Assembly: GCA_027452005.1 (NCBI GenBank)
Contig: DAIDHF010000033.1
Coordinates: 1 to 32,565, forward strand
Length of the DNA: 32,565 nt
Source: Acidimicrobiales bacterium
GTDB lineage: Bacteria > Actinomycetota > Acidimicrobiia > Acidimicrobiales > JAKAVM01
Direction of reading: 5' to 3'
Part shown: in pieces, positions 24,801 through 32,515 of the stretch
Layout: the number at the start of each line of letters is the position of its first letter
How positions within the stretch are numbered: the stretch's first letter is position 1
Made by a program: the position numbers and the translations under genes
The notes under the pieces: generated by a model
Database searches by the model: none
Told to the model about the DNA's origin: nothing
What the model saw: the letters and a program-made list of their open reading frames with translations, nothing else

Positions 24801-25787
24801 CGAGCCGCTAAAGGTAAATCCCTTGCCCGTTATGTCGACAGCCGCACAGAAGCCAATAGCCGGACACGATACCGATGTGAGCTGCGTGCCTGAATCTATC
24901 GTCGTTGGTGTAATGCTCCAACTTGTTACATACGAAACCACCAAGGCATTTCCGGCTGAGTCAACAGCCATACAAAACGAGATGGTTGGACACGAAATTG
25001 AGTTGATCAAGTAGGTCGAATCGACTGGATTGGTCAGTCCACTAGGTGCCGCCCAGGTGCTACCGTTCCATTCGTAAAGGTCACCAGAACTGTTACCTGC
25101 CAGGCACATTGTTGCCGATGCACATGACACCGACAGAAGATGACTTGAAGAAGCAACTAAAGTCGAAGTCGACCAGGTGCCGCCCGAATATGAAATTGAA
25201 TACCCTGCGTAGTCAACGGCCATGCAAAAAACCGTGGTGCCAGTACAGGAAACCGAGGTAATATCTGTAAGAGCGTTTGAAGCATCAATATTTGAATAAC
25301 TTGTCCAAACCCCACCGCTATAGGCCTCGGCGTCTCCTTCGTGTGTTACGGCCATGCACAACGTTGGTGAAGAGTTCCCATCGCACGAAATTGAGGTGAT
25401 ATTCGGATTCATTGGAGCCGACGACATCGGGACAAAGGAAATCGAAGCCGACGATAGGTTCCAGTAACCTGAAAGTGTACCCTGACCCATCCCGCCTGTC
25501 ATGCAAAATCCTATAGATGTACACGATAGGGCATCAAAGTTCATTAGGTCGGGTGAGGATGGGGTCGGATTCCAGGTAACCGGAACGCCACTTGACCCTG
25601 CCGCCAAGGATTTTTGAGTCATGACCAACGATGCCGGAACTATAATCACCGCAAATACCGCGAGTATAAGAACTAGTTTTTTTGACAACGTCCGAATTTC
25701 TTTCCACCGGAATTTTACTATCTGGCCTGGCACTTCTTCGTGAGTATACAGGACAAATACCCTCGAAACCAACACCATAGAACTCAC
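18888..25787 (-). CDS. Giant surface protein: 21 Cys-paired repeats, Ig-like modules, C-terminal membrane domain
   Basis: 2,299 codons from GTG 25787. TTG 25688 (LSKKLVLIL), directly before the signal peptide (residues 34-63, ending SLAAG), is a better biological start despite a weak ribosome site. Domains in order: 21 repeats of about 40 residues (84-945), each with a pattern like SISCPTISFCMAVD and a later YSGG-x-W; three similar modules of about 130 residues (about 957-1355; motifs GVDYIKL, GVTNPV); about four Ig-like Big_1/invasin-type domains (1355-1814; GVPVDFSITSGPNSGKAGT); a Thr-rich then Pro-rich linker (1815-1900); and about nine membrane helices (about 1985-2280) including FGLIPARYMDG. 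This matches what I recall as FGLLP-motif membrane proteins of actinobacteria. It is probably anchored by its C-terminus and projects through the cell wall; adhesion or ligand binding is inferred. Confidence 0.85.
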   Translation of the reverse strand: MSSMVLVSRVFVLYTHEEVPGQIVKFRWKEIRTLSKKLVLILAVFAVIIVPASLVMTQKSLAAGSSGVPVTWNPTPSSPDLMNFDALSCTSIGFCMTGGMGQGTLSGYWNLSSASISFVPMSSAPMNPNITSISCDGNSSPTLCMAVTHEGDAEAYSGGVWTSYSNIDASNALTDITSVSCTGTTVFCMAVDYAGYSISYSGGTWSTSTLVASSSHLLSVSCASATMCLAGNSSGDLYEWNGSTWAAPSGLTNPVDSTYLINSISCPTISFCMAVDSAGNALVVSYVTSWSITPTTIDSGTQLTSVSCPAIGFCAAVDITGKGFTFSGSSGWSSATLTGTTTLSSVICETQFACIAVGGSQYATFGGTWSTGVVSGSSGIQGVSCVSASFCMEADQSGDIFEYNGSVWSTSGWTNPILTSNPWHSISCFSISFCVAVGGGGYESVFSGSTWSTPTVVDSGRTMVSVSCYSSSACMAVDSSGYAVAYSAGTWTPTSTSIDGSLPIASVACTTVPVCVAIEQADAPIIYSGGSWALPGLGIDSGQGVVSISCPTSVISGISFCGVVDGNGASTGNGIEYNGSTWTSPFLVGGGSSLSLQSVSCPAPGVCVAVGIGGTGAYLPDSYAGGWTSSGMISIESSGNPLSAVSCATTEFCVAGDGSGYADIMKATWSTTPFNIGTYAQAYTAVSCPSTTMCLAGDTSGQYSVYSFTGSPSWTAPIPVSSIVDGDTIDSISCPTISFCMAVNASGLAMTYSSGSWSSISPVESAAALVAVSCASSSSCEAVSANGDAYTYSGSWTADGSIGTGPSTPPTSMSCPTTSLCMVVGLMGTVEVGSGTSWTSLSSVDGTNELTSVSCASSSVCTAVDSAGNVVELAFSGSWTPTLVPVDSVSIKSISCPTTSFCMTVDSAGKSYYGSGTTWAAATVNSFSVPQNVVSCPSPNFCAAASQGGQMDSAGSSTSVATVLVSPNDTGDSGATYTVKFTTSADGALTPGVDYIKLSAYLSGAGPVFLGNQSTASDFSVNGVVASSVSSPDNGDTELIQVPSSATGTGASSVITVVIHNVQNPSTAGSYSLDVATSQDQATVSSSSFSITTGVYAPSVSSNNTAALQSATYTAGFTPMASLVAGVDTITLDASVGAPGTVFPSSATSYQVSSTGPLTSVSSVTVTNGGATVTLVTPVSTSLDVPMNVRVMGVTNPVAGSGLYISISTSQNQALMPTPTYAIYPGVSKVSVANPTPNEASYSGASYVVGFTTSSTGVLTGGSSFIILTGTYGASGISWPTLASDYVVNSVAASSVSVASGNVTIYLASGGSIASSTGVTVDVTGVTNPSSTSLNDYLQVSTSSDTALVASNNFVIAGTPVGLAINPPSGSITASTIATTPLSVYAIDSSGFPADVTASTVVSLSASPAGSGTDFSVTSGGPAVTSVTIPADSYNITVYFGDTQSGTVSIGATATSLSPGSLSVNVAAVAPPPTTSATTISLTSSTQTAKPGASVVFTATVENTSTSSSSPSGPVSGATVSFDVSSGPEAGKTGTSVTNSSGQATFTLTNSGVAGTDTVSAGTVNPSTGQAVLASASVTFSGQDTITLSPTIQGADVGQTVTVTANAVNPSGVALVGVSVTFSVTSGPDSGASVNSTTDTKGESSFTLAAVSAGTDVVLATLSNPTSGSVIQASPVDVKWAPKFVISNSGGGTTSGPLGPGSKVTLSVTLTSPASSLIRPQAVVNLAASSKSIESVIHTSGGNVPDVGVPVDFSITSGPNSGKAGTTSTNSAGTASWSYTGSGGAGTDAIVASFTDSAGLVHTTNFTVTWVLASTTTSTSTTLITTTTTTTPPSTTSTSPPSPGTTVTGNSLGGSTSYIAPSSSPPPGPPGPPQATTPTSASTASSAPATVAPDLSHQRAGSKSTLPTQLALGPGGLMAVGGITNNSNGAKAPVAAVKALVKAGQTGPAMPYSSGYGIGLGGGPPGPAPLARSIPTPLQAFHSFNKTVKGNGLITFVLIFLIGLPALVFNSALKEHHDALAKSRGPIRRAVSAVERFLNDLHGAVLLGLFSIIGAVLYALDDPSFGLNLGSLAEIVGYVGAIVVSTSATEVLRGIYVHRRFSKVGDLRAYPLGIVIAVAFDVFSRVSHFEPGYVFGILAAMVFRVQPTGEEDGRSLTYSSLWLLGLSALAWVIFGPVNTAVVHGNHSFAMLATESLLSYVWICGLQSLFFGLIPARYMDGHSILVWSKAAWVSIYVVVTFIFVQFIVHPSAAGYGGNSHTKILPLASIFIVSAVGAGVFWLYTHFKWGRVEQKVPTKVS
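22950..25541 (-). repeat. Coding array of 21 Cys-pair repeats in the giant surface protein
   Basis: I count 21 units, each beginning near (I/L)-x-S-(V/I)-S-C-x5-C, for example LTSVSCPAIGFCAAVD and INSISCPTISFCMAVD, and mostly 37-46 residues long. Unit 12 carries an insertion between the two Cys. The units are diverged, not DNA-level tandem copies. The regular hydrophobic strands, Gly turns and YSG-x-W end resemble beta-propeller blades; 21 equals three seven-bladed propellers. Confidence 0.8.
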
Positions 25788-26421
25788 AATTCAACGCCAA
25801 TCTTTTAGATGGTACGGATGGAATTGCCAACTAATCCCAGTGTGGATTCCAGTAGTGAAGAATTACCACGATCCGAGGAGTCTTATAGTGGTCGATGTAA
25901 ACGAAGATTGCACTACGATAATTTGCTCTTCGCAATTGTTTGGCCCCATATGATGCAAATCGGGGATCGACTCTATGATCTCCTGCGCGACTACGGGTTA
26001 GGCGTAAAAGTCCAAGAGCACGTCAAGCTTGTGACCGCGGTAGATTCCTCCTTCTTTGATGAGTACGGCTCCACCGATGCACCTCCTGCGGGAACCACTT
26101 GAAGACTACAGAGCAACGCTCCACCTGATTGATGCTCACCTCCCGGGTAATGAGCCTTTGGCGCTCTTCCACTGGCTAGGATAGCACCTCTATGAAGTAG
26201 TGCGAATCGCGTTTGAACACCATTCCGCTGGTGTCCACGCAACACGCAGGCCATCGGTCGAGGAGCTGGCCGACCGTGACTTGCCTGTCGCTCTTGTTTC
26301 CCTGGGCATGTCGGTCCAGGAGGTGCCATCACACACTTAGATCCACGCATGTCGGTATCGAAATTGTAGGAAGCAACTGGATTGGTGAGATTCCTATGGG
26401 ACGCTATCCCGGGTAGCACAA
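25788..26421. other. Gene-poor region with decayed coding fragments
   Basis: No convincing intact gene in about 630 bp. On the plus strand, protein-like fragments occur in two shifting frames: HYDNLLFAIVWPHMMQIGD through FFDEYGSTD (about 25910-26085, ending in TGA at about 26100), then PMHLLREPLEDYRATLHLID to FHWLG (about 26070-26180, stop). These are followed by LYEVVRIAFEHHSAG to GMSVQEV (about 26185-26335). Stops and a frame change between natural-looking segments suggest a pseudogene of one or two proteins, family not recognised. The upstream part (25788-25900) should hold the promoter of the giant gene, but none is evident. Confidence 0.4.
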
Positions 26422-26445
26422 GGGCCAATGCTCTCGCACTGGCCC
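26422..26445 (-). terminator. Hairpin terminator 3' of tRNA-fMet
   Basis: Read on the minus strand: GGGCCAGTGC-GAGA-GCATTGGCCC followed by TTGTG. It has a 10-bp stem with one G-U pair and a GNRA tetraloop, beginning 16 nt after the tRNA CCA end. The T-run is weak, so termination efficiency is uncertain. Confidence 0.6.
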
Positions 26446-26461
26446 CTACATGCACTTTCCT

Positions 26462-26538
<77 letters not shown>

Positions 26539-26633
26539 ATGTGTCTCTTTAGCCTACTTGTTAGCACGCAAATGTTCAAAAGAGCGCCAAATTTCCTAGT
26601 GTGAAACGTATATGTCCTGGCCGACTTGGAGTA

Positions 26634-27311
26634 CTAGGTCTTACCCAATCCTATGGCCAACTCCTCGACTTTATTGGTTATCACGTAGTCAACACCCCAT
26701 TTGACTAGTTTCCTAGCGATCTCTGAAACGTCGACAGTCCATGCACAGACGAGGAGTCCACGTCGCCTAGCGAGCATGACAAATCCTTCCGTCAGTCCCA
26801 GAAAGTGTACGTTCACGCTGTTGTGGCCCCGCTCTACAAGCATCTCAATCATGTCATCATCAGCTGTGAGGGTTAGAAATCCAGTCTTGACCGATTCGGA
26901 AGTCAACTTGACATAATCAATAGTTGCTAGATCAAAGCTCGATACAAGAATGTGCTCCGGGCCGTACTTTTGTACTTCGCCAACGACCAAGTTAGTAAGT
27001 TCCCCGCTCGGATCATATCCAACTTCTTTCGGATCATTTTTAATCTCAACGTTTACGTACATTGGACTACAAGCTTCGAGTGCATCGCCTAAGCGTGGGA
27101 CCCAGGATGGAATCTCTGAAAGGTTTAGATCGGGGATTTGACCGACATTATCTATGCCAAGATCATGATGGACTACTAACGCCCCGTCTTTAGTTCGTCT
27201 AACATCAAGTTCTACCCCAAACACACCTTGGTGCTTGCACGCCAAAAACGCCCCGATTGTGTTTTCACGTTCGTCGCCAATAATGGCCCGATGTGCGAGT
27301 ATCTCAGTCAT
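26634..27311 (-). CDS. Glycerophosphodiester phosphodiesterase (GDPD/UgpQ family)
   Basis: 225 codons from ATG 27311, the usual cytosolic UgpQ length; no signal peptide. Catalytic landmarks: His7-Arg8 (LAHR), Glu16-Asn17-Thr18 (ENT), Glu34 and Asp36 (VELDVRRTKDG), His48/His49-Asp50 (VVHHD) and Glu89-Lys91 (VEIK). The C-terminal barrel strands CAWTV and GVDYVITNKVEE are also typical. It hydrolyses glycerophosphodiesters to glycerol-3-phosphate and an alcohol in a metal-dependent TIM barrel. It lies 30 bp after the UPF0182 gene in the same direction, with no strong ribosome site, so it is probably read from the same transcript. A role in phospholipid turnover or phosphate scavenging follows from the family. 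Confidence 0.92.
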   Translation of the reverse strand: MTEILAHRAIIGDERENTIGAFLACKHQGVFGVELDVRRTKDGALVVHHDLGIDNVGQIPDLNLSEIPSWVPRLGDALEACSPMYVNVEIKNDPKEVGYDPSGELTNLVVGEVQKYGPEHILVSSFDLATIDYVKLTSESVKTGFLTLTADDDMIEMLVERGHNSVNVHFLGLTEGFVMLARRRGLLVCAWTVDVSEIARKLVKWGVDYVITNKVEELAIGLGKT

Positions 27312-27341
27312 CTTGAACCAAACACATCCTAGGCGGAGATG

Positions 27342-30300
27342 TTACCCTTTAGAAACTTGGGTGCCCGATCTAACTTTAGTCTTGTTAGTTGTAGAAGTGG
27401 TATTTGGCTTTATCGAAGTCGTGGTGGTTGGCCCACCAAGGCTAGATGATTGACTTGATCCGGATGAGTTCCCAAGAGTTTGTACGGCCTGTTGTATCTG
27501 CTGGTCCATTTGATTTATATCACTTTGATACTGACCCAGATTTCCACTTGACAGTGCCTGCTGGGCATTTTGATAGTCAGTCTGGGCCTGTTGCAGGTAC
27601 TGTGAAGCCTGAGATGAACCACCAGAAGAACCAGGTGTGGTCGACGTAGACACAGGCCCTGTGGGCAAGATTGAAGTTATAGAACTCTGGGTAAGATCTG
27701 AAAGGGCAAGCTGCAGTGAGTTGTCCATGGCCGCAGACTTACCCGTTACAACAATCACTCTCTGGAGTTGAGGGAGAGGATTTCTAGACGACTCTACATA
27801 GAGAGGTCTCACGTAAACCATGGTATTGCCCACCGGGATAGGGAGTACGTCTCCTAGTTCAACGCTTGATCCCTGGGTGTTCAAGAGTGAGATCGCCTGT
27901 GATATCGACGGCGTAGCAGCCATGGTGGCGTCCATGAGAGCCGGGCCGTCGACGGTTTCTCCTCGTGGAAGTACGTAGGCGTCTAAGGTCCCATAGTTAG
28001 ACGGATTAGATAGCCCGACCATAAACGCTGTCAAGTTTTGGACCTGATCGTTGCTAGATATAGGAACCATGGGTTCGGTGAGCGAGAATACTGGTGTACT
28101 GGTCCCCGGAAGCTGAATCTCCTGGTAGACCGGGGCCATTCTTTGGAGCCCGGTTACCACGACCTGTCCTTGGGAGTTAACCACTGACTGGGTCTTGAAC
28201 ACCGAATCCGGGTTACCTGAGCCGGGATCCTGTGAGATCTCCCAAGCGTCCCCCTGATTATAGAATCCAACGGGGTTGGTGATGTGGTAGCTCCCGTATG
28301 CCGATGCCTGAACTGTCATGAGATCTTCGGGATATCGAAGATGGGTTCTTATCCCCATCGGCATCTGACTTAGCGGAGTGAACATCTCCGGGAATGCCTT
28401 CTCATAGGCCTCAATTATCGGGTCACTTGGATCCATTACGAAGAACTTCATCTGGCCGGTATAGGCGTTTATCACAACCTTTACTGAGTTGCGAACGTAG
28501 TTGAAGTTCACGTTGGCCAGTCCACCGGCAGGATTTACGGCACTCGTGTCTGGGGGTTGTGAATACGGGAAGTTGTTCGTCGTCGTATAAGCGTCTTGAA
28601 CCCAGTAGAGTCCTCCGTTATAGAGTACCGGATACGGATCAGCGTCATACTGCAGAAATGGGGCCGCCTTTTGAACCTCGTCTTGAATATTCCTGACAAA
28701 GATCATCCGTGACTTGTTTGTAACCAACGACGAAATCAAGGTGTTGATGTCTCCAAAACGGATTGCGAATGCGAGACGCTTGAAAATGGAATTGAGCTGA
28801 ACTCCCCCACTTCCCGAGTATTTGGATGTTTGGCTGTTTCCGTTTTGAAGCTGATAGTCGATCTCTGGCTGTTTGGTGTTACCAATGACCCACCCCGACA
28901 TATTGAGCCCGAAGTAAACCGACGGCTGAGAGATGTTCATCCCAATGCTAGACGTGGGCGGGAGATTGCTAACTGCAAAGTTTGGAGTCGCCGTATCTGA
29001 GACCTGATTAGCCGGGGCAAGGGCTACTCCATACCCATGGGTATACTGGAGGTGATTATTGACCCACGACGGAGCCGGGATCTGTGAGTCATTGATGGAC
29101 CGTACCCCGATTACGACCGGACTGTTTGCCCCCGCAGCCCCAATTGGATATCGGTCCACGCTTAGAGTATTGAACTGGTAGTAGGACCTGATGTCTTGCA
29201 ACTTGTCAAAGGTTTGCAGGGCGTACTTTGGATCCCACAGCTGGGCATCAGAGAGACTTTGGGAGTACTTGGAGATCTCTTGAGTCGTTAGAGTGCTCTG
29301 ATATGGAAACGGGATCACGTGTACCTTGTTGAGGTCCATGGCAAATCGAGTCGCCGTGATATCCCGGGCAATGTAGGGGCGCTCCAAGGCATTCTGGTTT
29401 GGTTTCACCTTGAAGTTCTGAATAAGGGCTGGGTAAATAGCGCCAACAACGATGGCCAGGACCACCCAGAGCCCGATCCCGGTCGCCGGAAGTAACCAAC
29501 CCTGACGGCGAATGTTTAGCAAGAAGATCACGCAGGCCACAATTGAGATCCACATCAACAAGTTGATCGCCGGTAGCTGGGCGTGTACGTCGGTATAGGA
29601 AGCTCCCTCGACAAAACCTCGCGTGGACATATCGAGCTCAAATCTCTGGTAGTAGTACCCCACTGCCTTTACCAAAGCCATCAGGGCCAACAGGACCGAG
29701 ATGTGCGTCTTGACTGCCGAGCTGACTCGCTTGCCCTTACCTTGAAGTCGAATCCCACCATTTAGGTAATAGATTGCGGCTGTCACAATCGTGATAATGA
29801 CAAGTGAGAAAAATACCCAGCTAATCAAGAACTCTATAAAGGGTAGCTTGAACACAAAGAACGAGATCGGCTTGTGAAACTGGGGATCGACGCACACGAT
29901 CCCGTAACCCGGGATCCGACACGCCGGTTGAGTGAAATTCACTGAATTCTTGAACAAGATCCAGTTGTTCCACTGACTTGACGCCCCGGCACCAGCCGCC
30001 AGACCCAGAAGTGCTGCTATTGCCAAGTGTAGATACTTTGACTTGGTCCCAATAGTAGCCCGGTAGCGTTGAACGAGTTCGTCCTCGGGCTTGGACGTGA
30101 CCAGCCCCACGTCCACCTTGGCGCGCTCGGCCAGGGTAAGAGATAGCCAGCAAACCAGGGCAAATACAATAATAAAGAACAGGGCCAACCCGACTTTCGC
30201 AGCCTCCACCCCCCACCAGGTCTTTTCAAAGTGGACCGACTGGAACCAGAGAAAATCTGTGTAGAACGTAGCCAAACCCTTGGCTGAGATGATCAAGACG

Positions 30301-30386
30301 AAGATCACGGCGACGCCAATTATCAGGGCCAGCCGACCACGGGTAAATCCTCTTGGCGAACTCGCCATTCTCTCTTGGGGACGCAT
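27342..30386 (-). CDS. UPF0182 family membrane protein
   Basis: 1,014 codons, normal for the family found in actinobacteria and cyanobacteria. About seven N-terminal membrane helices occupy residues 18-330 (for example LALIIGVAVIFVLIISAKG and WGVEAAKVGLALFFIIVFALVC), with DFLWFQSVHF between the first two, a family hallmark. A large outside domain follows (YIARDITATRFAMDL near 335; DIRSYYQFNTLSVDRYPIG). The last ~110 residues are low-complexity, Ser/Gln/Thr-rich (SQASQYLQQAQTDYQNAQQA). The function is unknown. ATG 30386 is the longest start; ATG 30368 (MASSPRGF), directly after AGAGAG, is an alternative. It starts 11 bp after the upstream coiled-coil gene stop. Confidence 0.95.
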   Translation of the reverse strand: MRPQERMASSPRGFTRGRLALIIGVAVIFVLIISAKGLATFYTDFLWFQSVHFEKTWWGVEAAKVGLALFFIIVFALVCWLSLTLAERAKVDVGLVTSKPEDELVQRYRATIGTKSKYLHLAIAALLGLAAGAGASSQWNNWILFKNSVNFTQPACRIPGYGIVCVDPQFHKPISFFVFKLPFIEFLISWVFFSLVIITIVTAAIYYLNGGIRLQGKGKRVSSAVKTHISVLLALMALVKAVGYYYQRFELDMSTRGFVEGASYTDVHAQLPAINLLMWISIVACVIFLLNIRRQGWLLPATGIGLWVVLAIVVGAIYPALIQNFKVKPNQNALERPYIARDITATRFAMDLNKVHVIPFPYQSTLTTQEISKYSQSLSDAQLWDPKYALQTFDKLQDIRSYYQFNTLSVDRYPIGAAGANSPVVIGVRSINDSQIPAPSWVNNHLQYTHGYGVALAPANQVSDTATPNFAVSNLPPTSSIGMNISQPSVYFGLNMSGWVIGNTKQPEIDYQLQNGNSQTSKYSGSGGVQLNSIFKRLAFAIRFGDINTLISSLVTNKSRMIFVRNIQDEVQKAAPFLQYDADPYPVLYNGGLYWVQDAYTTTNNFPYSQPPDTSAVNPAGGLANVNFNYVRNSVKVVINAYTGQMKFFVMDPSDPIIEAYEKAFPEMFTPLSQMPMGIRTHLRYPEDLMTVQASAYGSYHITNPVGFYNQGDAWEISQDPGSGNPDSVFKTQSVVNSQGQVVVTGLQRMAPVYQEIQLPGTSTPVFSLTEPMVPISSNDQVQNLTAFMVGLSNPSNYGTLDAYVLPRGETVDGPALMDATMAATPSISQAISLLNTQGSSVELGDVLPIPVGNTMVYVRPLYVESSRNPLPQLQRVIVVTGKSAAMDNSLQLALSDLTQSSITSILPTGPVSTSTTPGSSGGSSQASQYLQQAQTDYQNAQQALSSGNLGQYQSDINQMDQQIQQAVQTLGNSSGSSQSSSLGGPTTTTSIKPNTTSTTNKTKVRSGTQVSKG

Positions 30387-30397
30387 GGACTTAGAGC

Positions 30398-32443
30398 CTA
30401 GTTGGCTGCCGACACAATTACACAGCGACAGTTGCTATGGGCTGGCGGGTGAACCTGCCCGGTGGGATACTCTTCCCATGCCATAAGGGGTCCAGCCAGG
30501 GCATTGTCTTCACAATCTGGGCACCCCGCTCCGGACTTATTGGCTATCCAGACCAGCTCGGCCTTGGCTCCGAGGGCCTCAATTGTCCCTCGTGAGAACG
30601 CCCCGATCATGAAATCCGATAGAAGACTATCTAAAAAGTTGGTCTTCAAGTCTCTAAAGGCCCCAGAGATAATCTTTGATCCAATCTGGGCCGACTCGCG
30701 CTTGTTGGAGACTAAGTCAACCCCCAGGCTTTCATAGGACTTGGTTATTGACCCACGCAAGGCGTCCACGATCTTGCAAGCAAAGTCCGTCGCTAGATCA
30801 CTTGGTAGGCTAACAGACTCCTTTCGGGTCCCATTGGCATAAAGAGCGCCACTCGTAGAACCTTTTATGAGTACCTCCAGGGTTACTTTACCGTAGTAGT
30901 CGATCTGGTCTTCTCTGGGACCTAGCAACTCTAAGAGTCTCTTGACCCCCTCAAGGCGAACCTTGTCCATGAGTTCGTTCTGTTCATCTTGCAAGGCGCG
31001 CTTTATGCGTCGGTTGGCCTCCCGGAGAATCGGGTCTAACATGCCATCTCTTCGTTCAAGGGCAACCTCTTGGGGGGTCTTTGGTATCTCAACTTCTAAG
31101 GACTCTTGATCTGCAATTTGAGGACTGACATCCACTGTTACCTTCAAATCCTCAACTACCGGAGTGTTTTCGATTCTATCGACTTGTTCGACTTGATATA
31201 CATGGTCGTCGACCTGGGTTACCGGCTCGCTTTCGTCTCTTGGGCCAGGACGAGATTCTTGAACCTGGGCTAGGTCCACATCTATCCCGAGAACTGGCCC
31301 ACTAGGCCCCTGGGAACTCTCCTTCTTGCCTGCCTCAACACCCGATGGAGCATCGAGAGTCACTTCATCAGGTGACGAACTCTCGGTGCCAGCTTCGCCG
31401 GGGGGAACTGCTGGGTCAATCACGCGGACCGAGGTACTCACCGCGTCTAGTGGATCTTGAATGGGTTGCATCCCAGTGGGAATGGAGACCTCCGGCCTTT
31501 CTGGGGTCCTTGACCTAAAAATTGACCCAAAGCGTCGTCTCGACTTTGGAACTCCTTGGGAACCAGGAGCCTCCGGGAGACGTGTGGACATGCCAGCAGA
31601 ATGGGGTCGGTCGGGCTCCAGAGCGGGTTCTGATAGCTCAACTTGCTGTTGGGCGCGCTTTACCACGGACTCAAGAGTTCCGAGTTGGGATTTAGCAGCC
31701 GATACTTCTGGCTCAGGCCTTACAATTTCTACCGGCCCGGTAGAGTCCACCCCTCTAGAAGAGACCACAAAGAGTTCCTGGTTGGACTCTATAGGCGGTT
31801 TACCATGGAGACCCTCTCGGTCAAGTTGTCCTGTGGAGACTGCCTGATTGCCTTGTGAACTTGGGGTGTCAATTACCTCATGCCCGCCGTGGTCAATCTG
31901 TCCATCAACCGTCTCAGAAGGTTCCCGAGAAGGGCCCAAGGAAACCTCATCGACCAGGGCGGTGGCGTTTGTAACTACTGCTTGTGATCTTGTTTCCTCG
32001 GCTTGAGTCGCCGAGATAAAGGTGTCTCTCAGTCGGACAATACGCTCTTTCGCTGCCGCCAGGTCAAGAGCCAGACTCGAATCTCTCGGGCCGCTAGGTC
32101 CACCACCTCCGTTGCTCCCTAGAACCCTCACAAACTCGCCAAGCTTGTCAACCTCATCTAATACTCGTTGATCAAACTCCGACTGTCGTGCAACGCGCGA
32201 TGCACTCTTGGCCATCTCAACCGCCTTGACGTCGCGCTCCCAAACTCTAAGAACGTCACTGTGAAGTTTCTCAAGGGACTCTTGCAGAGAGTCCCTTGCG
32301 GCTTTTAGTTGCTCAACCTGTTTCGACAGAGCCTTTCTCTGACGCAACAGGTCGGGAGGCAGCAATGCCTCCCGTTGCGTTTGCCCTCGGCCCTGCCTCG
32401 CCTGTAACCTGCCGCTCCGAAGGGATCGCGGGACGGCGAGCAT
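30398..32443 (-). CDS. Coiled-coil/acidic protein with phage-head-like Cys/His tail; N-terminus doubtful
   Basis: 681 codons as an open frame, but the first ~30 (before about 32350) lie in DNA of different composition and are probably not native; the true 5' end is likely missing. Layout: a charged coiled coil (about 35-75, LSKQVEQLKAARDSLQESLE), a long disordered Pro/Ser/Glu-rich region (about 110-440), and a helical part (about 440-620, REANRRIKRALQDEQNEL). A C-terminal metal-binding-like segment follows: CPDC, then AHSNCRC, with the PPAH-x-NCRC pattern typical of Mu gpF/SPP1 gp7-type phage head proteins. There are no signal peptide or membrane helices, and no phage genes are near. It precedes the UPF0182 gene by 11 bp. 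I do not recognise the full-length protein. Confidence 0.7.
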   Translation of the reverse strand: MLAVPRSLRSGRLQARQGRGQTQREALLPPDLLRQRKALSKQVEQLKAARDSLQESLEKLHSDVLRVWERDVKAVEMAKSASRVARQSEFDQRVLDEVDKLGEFVRVLGSNGGGGPSGPRDSSLALDLAAAKERIVRLRDTFISATQAEETRSQAVVTNATALVDEVSLGPSREPSETVDGQIDHGGHEVIDTPSSQGNQAVSTGQLDREGLHGKPPIESNQELFVVSSRGVDSTGPVEIVRPEPEVSAAKSQLGTLESVVKRAQQQVELSEPALEPDRPHSAGMSTRLPEAPGSQGVPKSRRRFGSIFRSRTPERPEVSIPTGMQPIQDPLDAVSTSVRVIDPAVPPGEAGTESSSPDEVTLDAPSGVEAGKKESSQGPSGPVLGIDVDLAQVQESRPGPRDESEPVTQVDDHVYQVEQVDRIENTPVVEDLKVTVDVSPQIADQESLEVEIPKTPQEVALERRDGMLDPILREANRRIKRALQDEQNELMDKVRLEGVKRLLELLGPREDQIDYYGKVTLEVLIKGSTSGALYANGTRKESVSLPSDLATDFACKIVDALRGSITKSYESLGVDLVSNKRESAQIGSKIISGAFRDLKTNFLDSLLSDFMIGAFSRGTIEALGAKAELVWIANKSGAGCPDCEDNALAGPLMAWEEYPTGQVHPPAHSNCRCVIVSAAN
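32353..32374. repeat. Perfect palindrome at the compositional junction
   Basis: CGGGAGGCA-GCAA-TGCCTCCCG: a 9-bp stem with a GNRA loop. Outside it, CGCAAC (32343-32348) and GTTGCG (32374-32379) could extend the stem past a small bulge. Read on the plus strand it is followed by TTGCGTTTG and could be a weak terminator belonging to the foreign DNA. It lies where base composition changes. Confidence 0.6.
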
Positions 32444-32515
32444 GTGCCGTCCGGCTACGGATCGGCCGGGTCATTGCCCGCCCCTCGGGCGGGCCGGCCG
32501 GGCGCTGGGAGAGCA
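32375..32515. other. High-GC foreign-looking segment upstream of fur
   Basis: By hand count, 32401-32520 is 88/120 G+C (73%), against 52-53% in the two rows 32161-32280. It contains a GC-rich hairpin (GCCCGCCC-CTC-GGGCGGGC at about 32477) and a ribosome site GGGAGAG just before the fur ATG. It looks like alphaproteobacterial intergenic DNA. Confidence 0.6.

Noticed and set aside
22950-25541. Regularly spaced repeats considered as a CRISPR array
   Set aside because: Spacing is ~120 bp, the DNA is diverged and it is translated throughout; the repeat is at protein level. No CRISPR array or cas gene was seen anywhere in the window.
31461-31847. 128-codon plus-strand open frame within the coiled-coil gene
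   Set aside because: Antisense to a longer gene with a recognisable C-terminal motif; no ribosome site or motif of its own.
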